A DNA stretch of 29,432 nucleotides from Collinsella sp. (GTDB lineage: Bacteria > Actinomycetota > Coriobacteriia > Coriobacteriales > Coriobacteriaceae): the NCBI GenBank assembly GCA_031295385.1, contig JAUMOL010000024.1, positions 1 to 29,432 of the forward strand, given 5' to 3'. The notes beneath the pieces are model-generated. The model worked only from the letters and a program-made list of their open reading frames with translations. It was not told the DNA's origin and searched no databases. The number at the start of each line of letters is the position of its first letter. Positions within the stretch are counted from its first letter, which is position 1. Shown here one piece after another: positions 7,459-17,024 of this stretch. The translations under genes were made by a program, and so were the position numbers.

Positions 7459-7497
7459 AAAAAGCATGCCCGGGGTGGCTGGGCCATCCCGGGCATG
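7459..7497 (-). terminator. Terminator-like hairpin between atpC and murA
   Basis: On the minus strand CATGCCCGGG...CCCGGGCATG (7497 down to 7465, with an inner GATGGCC/GGCCACC-type pairing) is followed by CTTTTTG. It would end the ATP synthase transcript. The U-tract runs directly into the AAAGGG ribosome-binding site of murA, so it could equally act as an attenuator in the murA leader. Confidence 0.7.
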
Positions 7498-7533
7498 ATG
7501 TGTTCGCAAATGGTCGAACGCTAAATCGTTTGA

Positions 7534-7926
7534 CTATTGGGCAAGCTTGAGCTTACACCATGCGATTTCATTATAGAGGTAGGCGCGGCGTGCATCATCC
7601 TCCGACAAATTACCCAGCTTCTCTTCAAAACCTTGAATATCAGCTTTAAGCTTGTCGGCATCGACGGTCGCCAAATCGCAAGCGCGCTCGGCGAGAACGG
7701 TCACGACATCGTCCGCAACCTGGGCATAGCCGCCGGCCACGGCAAACGTGTGGTCGACAGTGCCCATGGCCTTATCGGAAACGCGAACGTAACCGCGGTC
7801 GATCGTGCAGATCTCGCTGGAGTGAGCAGGCAGAACGCCAAACTCGCCATCCGTGGACGGAATCGACACAAACGCAGCGTCGCCCTCATAGGCGCAGCTC
7901 ACGGGGCACACGATGCGGATACGCAT
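7534..7926 (-). CDS. atpC: ATP synthase F1 subunit epsilon
   Basis: Central-stalk subunit that links gamma to the c-ring and can inhibit ATP hydrolysis. The 130-residue product has the N-terminal beta-sandwich with the family motif GEFGVLPAHS (about 27-36) and the typical FAVAGGYAQV segment. It is followed by a C-terminal helical hairpin (about 90-130, including EEKLGNLSEDDARRAYLYNEIAWCKLKLAQ-type sequence). It starts three nt after the atpD stop and is the last gene of the operon. Nothing unusual is visible apart from the modest Shine-Dalgarno. Confidence 0.95.
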   Translation of the reverse strand: MRIRIVCPVSCAYEGDAAFVSIPSTDGEFGVLPAHSSEICTIDRGYVRVSDKAMGTVDHTFAVAGGYAQVADDVVTVLAERACDLATVDADKLKADIQGFEEKLGNLSEDDARRAYLYNEIAWCKLKLAQ

Positions 7927-7929
7927 AAC

Positions 7930-9383
<1,454 letters not shown>

Positions 9384-9384
<1 letters not shown>

Positions 9385-10292
9385 TACTGTTCCTCCAATG
9401 CTGAGGCTCCGCCGACGATCTCGTTAATCTCGGTCGTGATCGAAGCCTGGCGCACGCGACTATACGTGCGGGTAAGGGTCGAGATGATCGCGGTGGCGTT
9501 TTCCGTCGCGGAGTGCATGGCCTTGCGGCGTGCACCCTGCTCGGCAGCCGCCGAATCGATCAGGGCCTGGTAGATGACCGTCAGGATATAAGACGGCACA
9601 AGCTTGCCGAGAACATGCTCGGGAGAGGGCACGAACTCGAACGTGGACGAGATGCGCTTAGGGGCGTCGGTCTCGTTCTTACGCGGACCGTGGGCCATAG
9701 CGATCATCTCGGGGTCGAGCGGCAACAGATGCTCGACGCGAAGCTCCTGATCCACGCGGTTCTTGGCGTGGTGGTAGACAAGCTCGACACGGTCAAGCTC
9801 ACCGGCACGATACGCATCGCAGATATGAGAGGAGATCATGCGGGCCTGATTGAAATCGGGCTCAGAGGAGTTGCCCTCGAAGTGCATGATGACGTTTGCG
9901 CGGTCACGGAAATACGTGGCCGGCTTACGCCCGCACGCGATGATCTCGCACTCGATACCGTCGTTCGCCCAAGAAGCGGCGAGCTTTTCGGCCGTGCGCT
10001 CCACAGTCGTATTGAAACCGCCGGCAAGGCCGCGGTCCGAGGCAATAACGACAATCAGGCCATGCTTGACGCTCTCATGCTTCTGCAGCATGGGATCGGT
10101 GCCCGAACAGGAGGCGTCGCCGGCGACCGTCAACATGACGTCGGTCAACGCCTCCTTATAGGGCTCGGCCTGCTTGGAGCGATCGAGGGCACGACGGATC
10201 TTGGCCGTAGAGACCATCTCCATCGTGCGCGTGATCTGCTTGGTCGTGGTAACCGAGGAGATTCGCTTCTTAATGTCGCGAAGGTTGGCCAT
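9384..10292 (-). CDS. atpG: ATP synthase F1 subunit gamma
   Basis: Rotor shaft of F1. The 302-residue product has both diagnostic ends: N-terminal MANLRDIKKRISSVTTTKQI with KAMEMVS-like TRTMEMVSTAKI, and a C-terminal coiled-coil partner with ATENATAIISTLTRTYSRVRQ and ITTEINEIVGGASAL. The middle holds SDRGLAGGFN. Length is slightly above the usual 285-290. It begins five nt after the atpA stop and overlaps atpD at its end. Confidence 0.97.
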
Positions 10293-10297
10293 GGGGC

Positions 10298-11896
10298 TTA
10301 GTTCTCCTCTGATCCAGAAACATCCGAATGGTGCTTGGCCATGAACTGCTGCTTGAAGTCGCCGATGACGCGCAAGAGCTCAGCCTTGGTGTCATCATCG
10401 ATCTTCTTGGCGCGAACCTTGTCGAGCAGCGAACCAAAGCCATTGTCCATGTACTCGATGAGCTCGGCACGGAAGGGCAGCACGTCGGCGATCTCCAGGT
10501 CATCCAGGAAGCCCTCGTTGCCAGCGAACAGCGTAACGATCTGCTCGCCAACCTCAAACGGCTTGTAACGCGGCTGCTTCAGGAGCTCGGTCATGCGGGC
10601 ACCATGGGTCAGCTGCTTCTGAGTAGCCTCGTCGAGGTCGGAACCGAACTGCGTAAAGCCAGCGAGCTCCTGGTACGAAGCGAGGTCCAGACGGAGGTTG
10701 CCGGCGACCTGCTTCATGGCCTTGGTCTGCGCATCGCCACCGACGCGGGACACGGAAATACCCACGTCGACTGCCGGGCGCTGACCCTGGAAGAAGAGCT
10801 CGGACTGCAGGTAGATCTGACCATCGGTAATGGAAATGACGTTGGTCGGAATGTAGGCCGAGACGTCGCCGTCCTGGGTCTCGATGATCGGCAGTGCCGT
10901 CATGGAGCCGTAGCCGTTCTTCTTGGACATCTTGACGGCACGCTCGAGCAGACGAGAGTGCAGGTAGAAGATGTCGCCAGGATAGGCCTCGCGTCCGGGC
11001 GGACGATGCAGCGTCAGCGACATCTGACGGTAGGCCACAGCCTGCTTGGACAGGTCGTCGTAGATGACGAGCACGTGGCCGCCGGGGTTGGTCTCGCTGG
11101 CGGGCTTGCCGTCCTCGCCGTTGTACATGAAGAACTCGCCAATAGCGGCACCGGCCATAGGCGCGATGTACTGCATAGGGGCGGAATCGGCAGCGGTGGC
11201 CGAAACGATGATGGTGTAGTCGAGCGCACCGTGCTGAGCGAGGGTCTCGCGGATGTTGGCAACCGTGGAGGCCTTCTGGCCGATGGCGACATAGATGCAG
11301 ACCATGCCCTTGCCGCGCTGGTTGAGGATAGCGTCGATGGCGATGGCGGTCTTACCGGTCTTACGGTCGCCGATGATGAGCTCACGCTGACCGCGGCCAA
11401 TAGGCACCATGGAGTCGATAGCGAGCAGACCGGTCTGAACCGGCTCGCACACCGGGGTACGGTCGATGACACCGGGGGCCTTGAACTCGATGGGGCGACG
11501 ATGCGTGGCGACGATGTCACCCAGGCCGTCGATAGGCTGGCCGAGCGGATTGACGACGCGGCCGAGCATGGCACGGCTCACGGGGATATCCATAATGCGG
11601 CCAGTGGTGCGGCACTCGTCGCCTTCCTTGATGGAGTCGACGGCACCAAACAGAACGGCGCCGACCTCGTCACGGTCAAGGTTCTGGGCAAGGCCGAAGA
11701 CGGTCTCACCGGTATCGGAGCTCTTGAACTCCAGAAGCTCGCCTGCCATGGCGCTCTTGAGGCCGGAGACGCGCGCGATGCCGTCGCCTACCTCGTCGAC
11801 CGTTGAAACCTCATGCGTATCGACCGTCGCGGAGAGGCTCGTGAGCTGCTCCTGCAGTTTCTTGGCGATATCCTGGGCATTGAGGGTTTCGGACAT
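10298..11896 (-). CDS. atpA: ATP synthase F1 subunit alpha (regulatory nucleotide-binding)
   Basis: Non-catalytic nucleotide-binding subunit of F1. The 532-residue protein has Walker A GDRKTGKT at 176-183 (most relatives have GDRQTGKT), the segment VLVIYDDLSKQAVAYRQMSL and the family signature PGREAYPGDIFYLHSRLLER. It is a little longer than usual because of a C-terminal tail rich in charged residues (QFMAKHHSDVSGSEEN). Its ATG overlaps the atpH stop codon (TAATG), indicating coupled translation. Confidence 0.98.
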   Translation of the reverse strand: MSETLNAQDIAKKLQEQLTSLSATVDTHEVSTVDEVGDGIARVSGLKSAMAGELLEFKSSDTGETVFGLAQNLDRDEVGAVLFGAVDSIKEGDECRTTGRIMDIPVSRAMLGRVVNPLGQPIDGLGDIVATHRRPIEFKAPGVIDRTPVCEPVQTGLLAIDSMVPIGRGQRELIIGDRKTGKTAIAIDAILNQRGKGMVCIYVAIGQKASTVANIRETLAQHGALDYTIIVSATAADSAPMQYIAPMAGAAIGEFFMYNGEDGKPASETNPGGHVLVIYDDLSKQAVAYRQMSLTLHRPPGREAYPGDIFYLHSRLLERAVKMSKKNGYGSMTALPIIETQDGDVSAYIPTNVISITDGQIYLQSELFFQGQRPAVDVGISVSRVGGDAQTKAMKQVAGNLRLDLASYQELAGFTQFGSDLDEATQKQLTHGARMTELLKQPRYKPFEVGEQIVTLFAGNEGFLDDLEIADVLPFRAELIEYMDNGFGSLLDKVRAKKIDDDTKAELLRVIGDFKQQFMAKHHSDVSGSEEN

Positions 11897-12372
11897 TAGG
11901 CTTCACCTCCGTACGAATTAGCAGAGTTTGCGAGGGTCTCCTGCGCGATGCGCAGCTGCGTCTTGACGGAAATGTCACGACGCTCGCCGCGGGCCTCGAG
12001 CACCAGGCCGCCCACGATAGACGGGTCGACCTGCTCGATAAGGAATACCTTGCGGCCGAAGTCCTGCTCGCATTTCTTAGTGATGGTTTGACGCAGCTCG
12101 TCGTCGAGCGGGATCGCCGTGGTGACGGTCACGCCCACTACATCCTCGTCTTCCTCGGCAACATACTTAAAGGCAGCTGCCACCTTGGGAAGAAGGTCGA
12201 GCTGGTCGCGCTTGGACATGGTGTCGAGCACGGCGATGATCTCGGGGCTGGCAGAAGCCAAGCGCTCGATCATCTCGAGGTCCTCGAACACATGGTTCTC
12301 GGCCTTAGCGGCTTCCAGAAGGGAACGCGCGTAGGTCTCGAGCACCTTGTCCTGATAGCGGCTAGTCGGCAT
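11896..12372 (-). CDS. atpH: ATP synthase F1 subunit delta
   Basis: Peripheral-stalk subunit that ties subunit b to the top of F1. The 158-residue protein is all-helical in the N-terminal part (YQDKVLETYARSLLEAAKAE) and ends with the typical VDPSIVGGLVLEARGERRDISVKTQL block. It is shorter than the common 175-180 residues. It overlaps atpF by 11 bp upstream and atpA by one base downstream, in line with coupled translation of the stalk and head subunits. Confidence 0.94.
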   Translation of the reverse strand: MPTSRYQDKVLETYARSLLEAAKAENHVFEDLEMIERLASASPEIIAVLDTMSKRDQLDLLPKVAAAFKYVAEEDEDVVGVTVTTAIPLDDELRQTITKKCEQDFGRKVFLIEQVDPSIVGGLVLEARGERRDISVKTQLRIAQETLANSANSYGGEA

Positions 12373-12964
12373 TCAGGCTACCTGCTTCCTGGATGTAGCG
12401 CTCGATGAGCTTCTTCTGCTCGGCATCGTCCTCGAGTGCCTCGCCCACGATCTTGGTGGCGACGGCAACGGACAGGTCGGCGATGGAGCTCGCGGCACCG
12501 GCGTAGATGGACTTGCGCTCGTCCTCGACGGTCGTATGGGCCTTGGCGATGATCTCCTCGGCCTCCTTGTGAGCAGCCTCGATGATACGGGCACGCTCGG
12601 ACTCGGCGTCCTTACGGGCCTCGAGAACGATGTCGGCAGCCTGACGACGGGCGTCGGTGACGATCGAGTCGGACTCAGCGCGCTTGGCGATAGCCTCCTG
12701 CTTGGTCTTCTCGGCCTCGTCGAGGCTCTCCTCGATCTTCTTGCCGCGCTCCTCCATGGTTTTCATGATGCCCGGCAGGGCGACCTTGGCCAGCACGATC
12801 CAGATAATCAGGAAGGCGATAAGCGCCGGGATGAACTCCGCCATCTTAGGGATGAGGATGTCCGCACCGGCGGCGCCGTCCTCGGCGAACGCGGAAACCG
12901 GCATGAGCAGCGCGGCCGCGGACGCGGAGAGTGCGATCGCGCTCTTCTGGGATGAAAGATTCAT
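12362..12964 (-). CDS. atpF: ATP synthase Fo subunit b with an N-terminal leader
   Basis: Membrane-anchored peripheral stalk. The 200-residue product has the expected transmembrane helix (about 44-64, FIPALIAFLIIWIVLAKVAL) and a long charged helix after it (EERGKKIEESLDEAEKTKQ and onward). In front of this sits an extra segment that looks like a cleavable signal peptide: a short polar start with K7, a hydrophobic stretch rich in Ala/Leu (9-23) and the cleavage-like motif AFA-ED at 25-29. GGAG lies 8 nt upstream of the ATG. Whether the leader is cleaved, or is a second membrane segment, cannot be decided here. Confidence 0.93.
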   Translation of the reverse strand: MNLSSQKSAIALSASAAALLMPVSAFAEDGAAGADILIPKMAEFIPALIAFLIIWIVLAKVALPGIMKTMEERGKKIEESLDEAEKTKQEAIAKRAESDSIVTDARRQAADIVLEARKDAESERARIIEAAHKEAEEIIAKAHTTVEDERKSIYAGAASSIADLSVAVATKIVGEALEDDAEQKKLIERYIQEAGSLNAD

Positions 12965-12979
12965 ACTTGACGCTCCGTG

Positions 12980-13174
12980 CTATTTAACGATCAGCGCGAC
13001 AACGAAGCCGATCAGAGCCAGAGCCTCGCCGAAAGCGGAGCCCATGATGAAGACGGTGAACACGCGGCCCTGGACCTCAGGCTGACGGGCCATAGCACCC
13101 GTAGCACCCAGAGCAGACAGGCCGATAGCAAGACCAGCGCCGATAACACCGAGACCGTAACCGATAACTCCCAC
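12980..13174 (-). CDS. atpE: ATP synthase Fo subunit c (short form)
   Basis: Proteolipid of the rotor ring. Only 64 residues, against the common 70-80. Helix 1 (about 3-28) is very glycine-rich (GVIGYGLGVIGAGLAIG), followed by the polar loop ARQPE at 29-33 and helix 2 with the ion-binding carboxylate E50 in SAFGEALALIGF. Compared with Bacillus-type c subunits there are about 11 fewer residues between LSALGA and ARQPE. E50 is followed by Ala, and no Gln/Ser-Thr sodium-site pattern is apparent, so protons are the more likely coupling ion. The GTG start at 13174 is preceded by a near-perfect AAAGGAGG, so the short N-terminus is genuine and strongly translated. Confidence 0.95.
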   Translation of the reverse strand: MGVIGYGLGVIGAGLAIGLSALGATGAMARQPEVQGRVFTVFIMGSAFGEALALIGFVVALIVK

Positions 13175-13269
13175 GATTCCTCCTTTGTCGTGCGTGTCTT
13201 ATTTCACGCAGGATAACCTTTTTATAACTGCCGGGCTCCATGGGTACGGGCACCGGCGGTTTAACGAAT

Positions 13270-13287
13270 TGCCTTACCTTTAAGGCA
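13270..13287 (-). promoter_or_regulatory. Hairpin in the atpB-atpE intercistronic region
   Basis: TGCCTTA (13270-13276) and TAAGGCA (13281-13287) form a perfect 7-bp stem with a 4-nt loop shortly after the atpB stop. This 124-nt gap is the only large one in the operon and is followed by the strongest Shine-Dalgarno of the window. The hairpin may protect a processed, c-subunit-rich mRNA; this is inference. Confidence 0.45.
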
Positions 13288-13298
13288 CGAACGGAAGA

Positions 13299-14102
13299 CT
13301 ACTCCTCCTCCGCGACCTCCTCTGCCTCGGAGACATACACGGCGGTAAGGACCGTGAAGACGTAAGCCTGGATGGCGCCGACCACAAGCTCGATCGCATA
13401 GATCAGGATGAGGATGGCAAGCCAGGCCAGCGAAGGCAGGGCGCCGACGGCGTGGGCCGCGGAAACCTGCTGAAGCAGCGGCTGCATGAACATGCTCGCC
13501 ATGATGGCGAACGAGCCCATGACCACGTGTCCTGCGAACATGTTGCAGAACAGACGGACGGCAAGCGTGATGAGGCGCAGGAAGGTCGAGAAAAGCTCGA
13601 CGACCCACACGAGCACGTTCATCGGGAAGCTCACGCCCTGCGGGGCGAGGCTCTTGATGTAGCCGATCACGCCGTGAGCCTTGCATCCGTAGTAGATGAA
13701 GTACACGAAGGCGAAAATGGCGAGTGCGGCGGTGGAGCCGATTGCGCCGGTGCCGGGCTTCATTCCCGGGATCAGGCCGATCATGTTATTGATCAGGATG
13801 AACAGGAAAAGCGAGCACAGGAACGGGAAGTGCTTCTTCCAGTTCTCACCCACGACACCCTTGCCGATATCGTTCTCGACGTACTCGATGATGTACTCGA
13901 AACCGTTGACGAAGAAGCCCTTGGGAACCAGGGTCTGCTTCTTCTTGAACACGGCTAGGACGATCAGGAGCACGATCGTGGAGACGATCAGCCAAAACGA
14001 GTACTGCGTGATGCCGCAGCTCAGATCGCCCACGACAGGGGTGGAGCTGAACTCGCTGACCAGATGATTAATCTCATCAGGCAGCTTTTCAAAAATTTCC
14101 AC
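13299..14102 (-). CDS. atpB: ATP synthase Fo subunit a
   Basis: Integral membrane stator that forms the proton half-channels against the c-ring. The 267-residue protein has five to six hydrophobic helices. The key signature is in the fourth: FLRLITLAVRLFCNMFAGHV, where the second Arg (AVRLF) is the essential channel arginine. The late helix AIELVVGAIQAYVFTVLTAVY carries the conserved Glu and Gln. The acidic C-terminus (SEAEEVAEEE) is expected to face the cytoplasm. It begins three nt after the atpI stop. Confidence 0.97.
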   Translation of the reverse strand: MEIFEKLPDEINHLVSEFSSTPVVGDLSCGITQYSFWLIVSTIVLLIVLAVFKKKQTLVPKGFFVNGFEYIIEYVENDIGKGVVGENWKKHFPFLCSLFLFILINNMIGLIPGMKPGTGAIGSTAALAIFAFVYFIYYGCKAHGVIGYIKSLAPQGVSFPMNVLVWVVELFSTFLRLITLAVRLFCNMFAGHVVMGSFAIMASMFMQPLLQQVSAAHAVGALPSLAWLAILILIYAIELVVGAIQAYVFTVLTAVYVSEAEEVAEEE

Positions 14103-14105
14103 GAC

Positions 14106-14417
14106 TTACCTTTCGACCTCATGAGGATCTCGCAGCGCCTTGGCGACGCGAACCGCGCAGGCGGCCATAAAGGCCACGAAGCCGATCGCCTCGCCCAGGA
14201 GGAACATACGAAATGCCTCTCCGAACAACACAAACACAACCAAGGTAAAGACAAGCAACGCGATTGCCGAGACCGCGAGACTCACCATACCCTTGAGCAT
14301 GTCCGCATTCTGCTTATCGTCAAGAACCGGCTTGAGCGTAAAGACAAAGGGAAGGAAGGCAATCGCGCCCGCGATGGCACCTGCAACGATAGCGAGCAGA
14401 TCGGCTATCTGAAACAC
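14106..14417 (-). CDS. Putative ATP synthase accessory protein I (AtpI-like)
   Basis: First gene of the ATP synthase operon, in the place where atpI is usually found. From the GTG at 14417 the product is 103 residues with four hydrophobic segments (about 4-24, 38-58, 60-80 and a last one) and a charged C-terminus (RVAKALRDPHEVER). AtpI-type proteins help assemble the c-ring or carry Mg2+ in other bacteria; sequence similarity here is weak, so the call rests on position, size and topology. The start is chosen by GAGG six nt upstream; a GTG at 14429 and a TTG at 14492 are also in frame, but the last would put the start inside the promoter region. Confidence 0.7.
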   Translation of the reverse strand: MFQIADLLAIVAGAIAGAIAFLPFVFTLKPVLDDKQNADMLKGMVSLAVSAIALLVFTLVVFVLFGEAFRMFLLGEAIGFVAFMAACAVRVAKALRDPHEVER

Positions 14418-14478
14418 TGGCGTCCTCACTTTCCTTTTTGTCGCCTCACAGGACAGTTCCCGCCAAACATTGGTGACT

Positions 14479-14506
14479 ATTGTACGAGCCAATCGCTAAA
14501 GTACAA
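14479..14506 (-). promoter_or_regulatory. Predicted promoter of the atp operon
   Basis: Minus-strand -35 TTGTAC (complement of 14501-14506), 16-nt spacer and -10 TACAAT (complement of 14479-14484). It lies about 60 nt upstream of the chosen atpI start. A small hairpin AACCGA...TCGGTT is just upstream. Confidence 0.65.
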
Positions 14507-14602
14507 CCGAAAAAGCATCGGTTAATACGCACCTGTTCGTGTTCTTAAGACCTTCTTTATGCCGCAGGTACGGTAATACGTTTTTCTCGAACCCCTCAGC
14601 GC

Positions 14603-14640
14603 AAAACGTCCGTTAACAGGAGTGCGCGTGGACGTCTTTT
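14603..14640 (-). terminator. Possible terminator downstream of upp
   Basis: AAAACGTCC (14603-14611) and GGACGTCTTTT (14630-14640) form a stem with A/T-rich feet and an 18-nt loop, about 60 nt after the upp stop. The T-tract is short (four) on both strands, so termination would be moderate. Confidence 0.5.
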
Positions 14641-14698
14641 GCTCGCCCGCGCGCACCATTTCTTCGTATTTTCGACGTTAGCCGGTATGGCTCAGAGA

Positions 14699-15346
14699 TT
14701 ACAGCGTGCCGTAGATGCGGTCGCCGGCGTCGCCGAGGCCGGGAACGATGTAGGCAGCCTCGTTGAGATGGTCGTCGATGGCGCAGGTATAGATATGCAC
14801 ATCAGGATCCTTCTCAGTCAGCGACTTGAGGCCCTCGGGGGCCGCGACGATGCACAGCATGCGGATGTCCTTGACACCGCGCTCGCGCAGGTAGCTGATG
14901 GCCATCTCGGCCGAACCGCCCGTGGCAAGCATGGGGTCGACGACCAGGCAGATGCGCTGGTCGATATCCTTGGGCATCTTGCAGTAATACTCGTGCGGCT
15001 CGTGGGTGACCTCGTCGCGCTCCATGCCGATGTGGCCCACGCGAGCGGAGGGCACCAGGTCGAGGATGCCGTCGACCATGCCAAGGCCCGCACGCAGGAT
15101 GGGCACGATGGCGAGTTTCTTGCCGGCAAGCTGTTTGAACGTGGCGGTAGTGATGGGGGTCTCGACCTCGACGTCTTCCATGGGCAGGTCGCGCATGGCC
15201 TCGTAGCCGTCAAAAAGTGCGAGCTCGCGCACAAGCTGGCGGAACTGGTTGGTGCCGGTGTTTTTGTCGCGCAGGATCGACAGCTTGTGCTGGACGAGCG
15301 GGTGGTCGACAAGCGTCACACGGGACGCGTCGTAGGTGACGGTCAT
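14699..15346 (-). CDS. upp: Uracil phosphoribosyltransferase
   Basis: Pyrimidine salvage enzyme making UMP from uracil and PRPP in the cytoplasm. The 215-residue product has the PRPP-binding loop LVVDPMLATGGSA and the C-terminal uracil-binding YIVPGLGDAGDRIYGT. Near the N-terminus are the typical HPLVQHKLSILRDK and the TGTNQFRQL segment. I start at the ATG 15346, since the family N-terminus (MTVTYD...) begins there and GGGG precedes it; the frame is open to 15406. upp directly before an atp operon is a known arrangement in Bacillus, as I recall. A CCTTG-CTGA-CAAGG hairpin lies in the 123-nt gap to glpK. Confidence 0.96.
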   Translation of the reverse strand: MTVTYDASRVTLVDHPLVQHKLSILRDKNTGTNQFRQLVRELALFDGYEAMRDLPMEDVEVETPITTATFKQLAGKKLAIVPILRAGLGMVDGILDLVPSARVGHIGMERDEVTHEPHEYYCKMPKDIDQRICLVVDPMLATGGSAEMAISYLRERGVKDIRMLCIVAAPEGLKSLTEKDPDVHIYTCAIDDHLNEAAYIVPGLGDAGDRIYGTL

Positions 15347-15469
15347 GGGTTGATTGCCCCTTTCGTTGCGGCCGCAAAACGACCTTGCTGACAAGGCGCG
15401 AAGCAATGTTGCCGCCGCACGCCATGCATTAGTTTAGCGGTTTGTTATATCGAGCAGCCCATCACAGCC

Positions 15470-17011
15470 CTACTGTGCGATGCTGAGCGAGCGCCTGACT
15501 GCATCACGCCAGCCCGCAAGGTTTTGCTCGCGGCGCTCGGCGGACATGTGGGGAAGGAAGGTCCTAACGATCTGGGCATTTTGCTCCAGTTCTTCCAGGT
15601 CTTCCCAATAGCCGACGGCAAGACCCGCCAAGTACGCGGCACCGATTGCCGTGGTCTCCACCGTCTCGCATTGCAGCACGGGGATATCCAGCAGGTCGGC
15701 CTGGAATTGCATGATGAACTCGTTGCGTGAGGCGCCGCCATCGACGGACAGGCGCTCAATCGAAAGTCCCACGTCCTGCTCCATGGCGCGCAGCACGTCA
15801 TAACTCTGGTAGGCCATGGACTCGCAGGCCGCACGCACAATGGTCGCGCGACTCGAGGCACCGGTCAGGCCGCACACGATACCGCGGGCACGCGGGTCCC
15901 ACCAGGGAGCGCCCAGGCCAGCGAAGGCGGGGACGAAGTAGCAGCCCTCGTTGTCGTTGATCGAAGCGGCGAGTTGCGCGGACTCGCTCACACTCGAGAT
16001 GATGCCCATGTTGTTGCGCAGCCAGTTCATGGTTGAGCCGGCGGCAAAGATAGAACCCTCGAGCGCATAGCTGATCTTGCCGTCCGCGGCGATACCGATC
16101 GTGGAGACCAGACCGTTCTTGGATTCGACGACCTCGTCGCCGGTGTTCATGAGCATAAAGCAACCCGTGCCATAGGTGTTTTTGGTCTGGCCGGGATGGA
16201 AGCAGCAGTGGCCGAACAGCGACGCCTGCTGATCGCCCGCCACGCCCATGATGGGCGGCATGTTGGTCATGATGTCGCTCGCGACGCGGCCGTAGTCGCC
16301 CGAGCTCCAACGAACCTCGGGCATCATGGAACGTGGAACGTCAAAGAGCGCCAGCAGGTCGTCGTCCCAATCGAGCGTATGGATATTAAAGAGCGCCGTG
16401 CGGCTGGCATTGGTGTAGTCGGTGGCAAAGACCTGACTGCCGGTGAGGTTGTAGATGAGCCAGGTATCGATGGTGCCGAACATGAGGTCGCCCGCCGCCG
16501 CGCTCTCACGCGCACCGTCGACGTTGTCGAGGATCCACTGCACCTTGGAAGCCGAGAAATACGGATCGAGCGTGAGTCCCGTACGGGAGCGCACCAGCTC
16601 TTCTGCGCCCCGCTCGACCAGCTCGTCGATCAGAGGTGCGGTGCGACGGCATTGCCACACGATGGCGTTATAGATGGGTTGGCCGCTTATGCGGTCCCAC
16701 ACCACCGTGGTCTCGCGCTGGTTGGAGATACCGATGGCGGCGATGCGGTCAGAATGGATGCCGCTCTTAAACTGGACCTCCATCATCACGCCGATCTGGC
16801 TGGCAAGCACCTCCATGGGGTCTTGCTCTATCCAACCGGGACGCGGGAAGCTGGTTTTGACGCTACGACGTGCCTGCGCGACGATGCAGCCGTACTCGTC
16901 GACGATCGTCGCAAGTACCGAGGTGGTGCCGCAGTCGAGCGCCATGATGTAGGAACCGCCAAAGTTAAACGAGGCATCTTCCATGCCCAGGCTGCCCAGA
17001 TTCAACGACAT
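15470..17011 (-). CDS. glpK: Glycerol kinase
   Basis: FGGY-family kinase that phosphorylates glycerol to glycerol-3-phosphate. The 513-residue protein shows the N-terminal phosphate loop ALDCGTTSVLATIVDE, the substrate motif GISNQRETTVVWDR, TKNTYGTGCFMLMNTG, and the C-terminal GLGAPWWDPRARG and VDGGASRNEFIMQFQADLL blocks. About 20 extra residues (MSLNLGSLGMEDASFNFGGS) precede the core, and a shorter start is possible. AAAGG lies 8 nt before the ATG. It follows sua5 by 13 nt, so the two are probably one transcript; no glycerol transporter or glpD is seen nearby. In Firmicutes this position between sua5 and upp usually holds other genes such as glyA. Confidence 0.95.
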   Translation of the reverse strand: MSLNLGSLGMEDASFNFGGSYIMALDCGTTSVLATIVDEYGCIVAQARRSVKTSFPRPGWIEQDPMEVLASQIGVMMEVQFKSGIHSDRIAAIGISNQRETTVVWDRISGQPIYNAIVWQCRRTAPLIDELVERGAEELVRSRTGLTLDPYFSASKVQWILDNVDGARESAAAGDLMFGTIDTWLIYNLTGSQVFATDYTNASRTALFNIHTLDWDDDLLALFDVPRSMMPEVRWSSGDYGRVASDIMTNMPPIMGVAGDQQASLFGHCCFHPGQTKNTYGTGCFMLMNTGDEVVESKNGLVSTIGIAADGKISYALEGSIFAAGSTMNWLRNNMGIISSVSESAQLAASINDNEGCYFVPAFAGLGAPWWDPRARGIVCGLTGASSRATIVRAACESMAYQSYDVLRAMEQDVGLSIERLSVDGGASRNEFIMQFQADLLDIPVLQCETVETTAIGAAYLAGLAVGYWEDLEELEQNAQIVRTFLPHMSAERREQNLAGWRDAVRRSLSIAQ

Positions 17012-17024
17012 CGCTTACACCTTT

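Noticed and set aside
12980..13174. Sodium-dependent c subunit
   Set aside because: The carboxylate E50 is followed by Ala and the loop lacks the helix-1 Gln pattern of Na+ c-rings, so proton coupling is the simpler reading.
13261..13686. Minus-strand frame overlapping the end of atpB
   Set aside because: It shares the DNA of atpB in another frame and has no similarity to a known protein.
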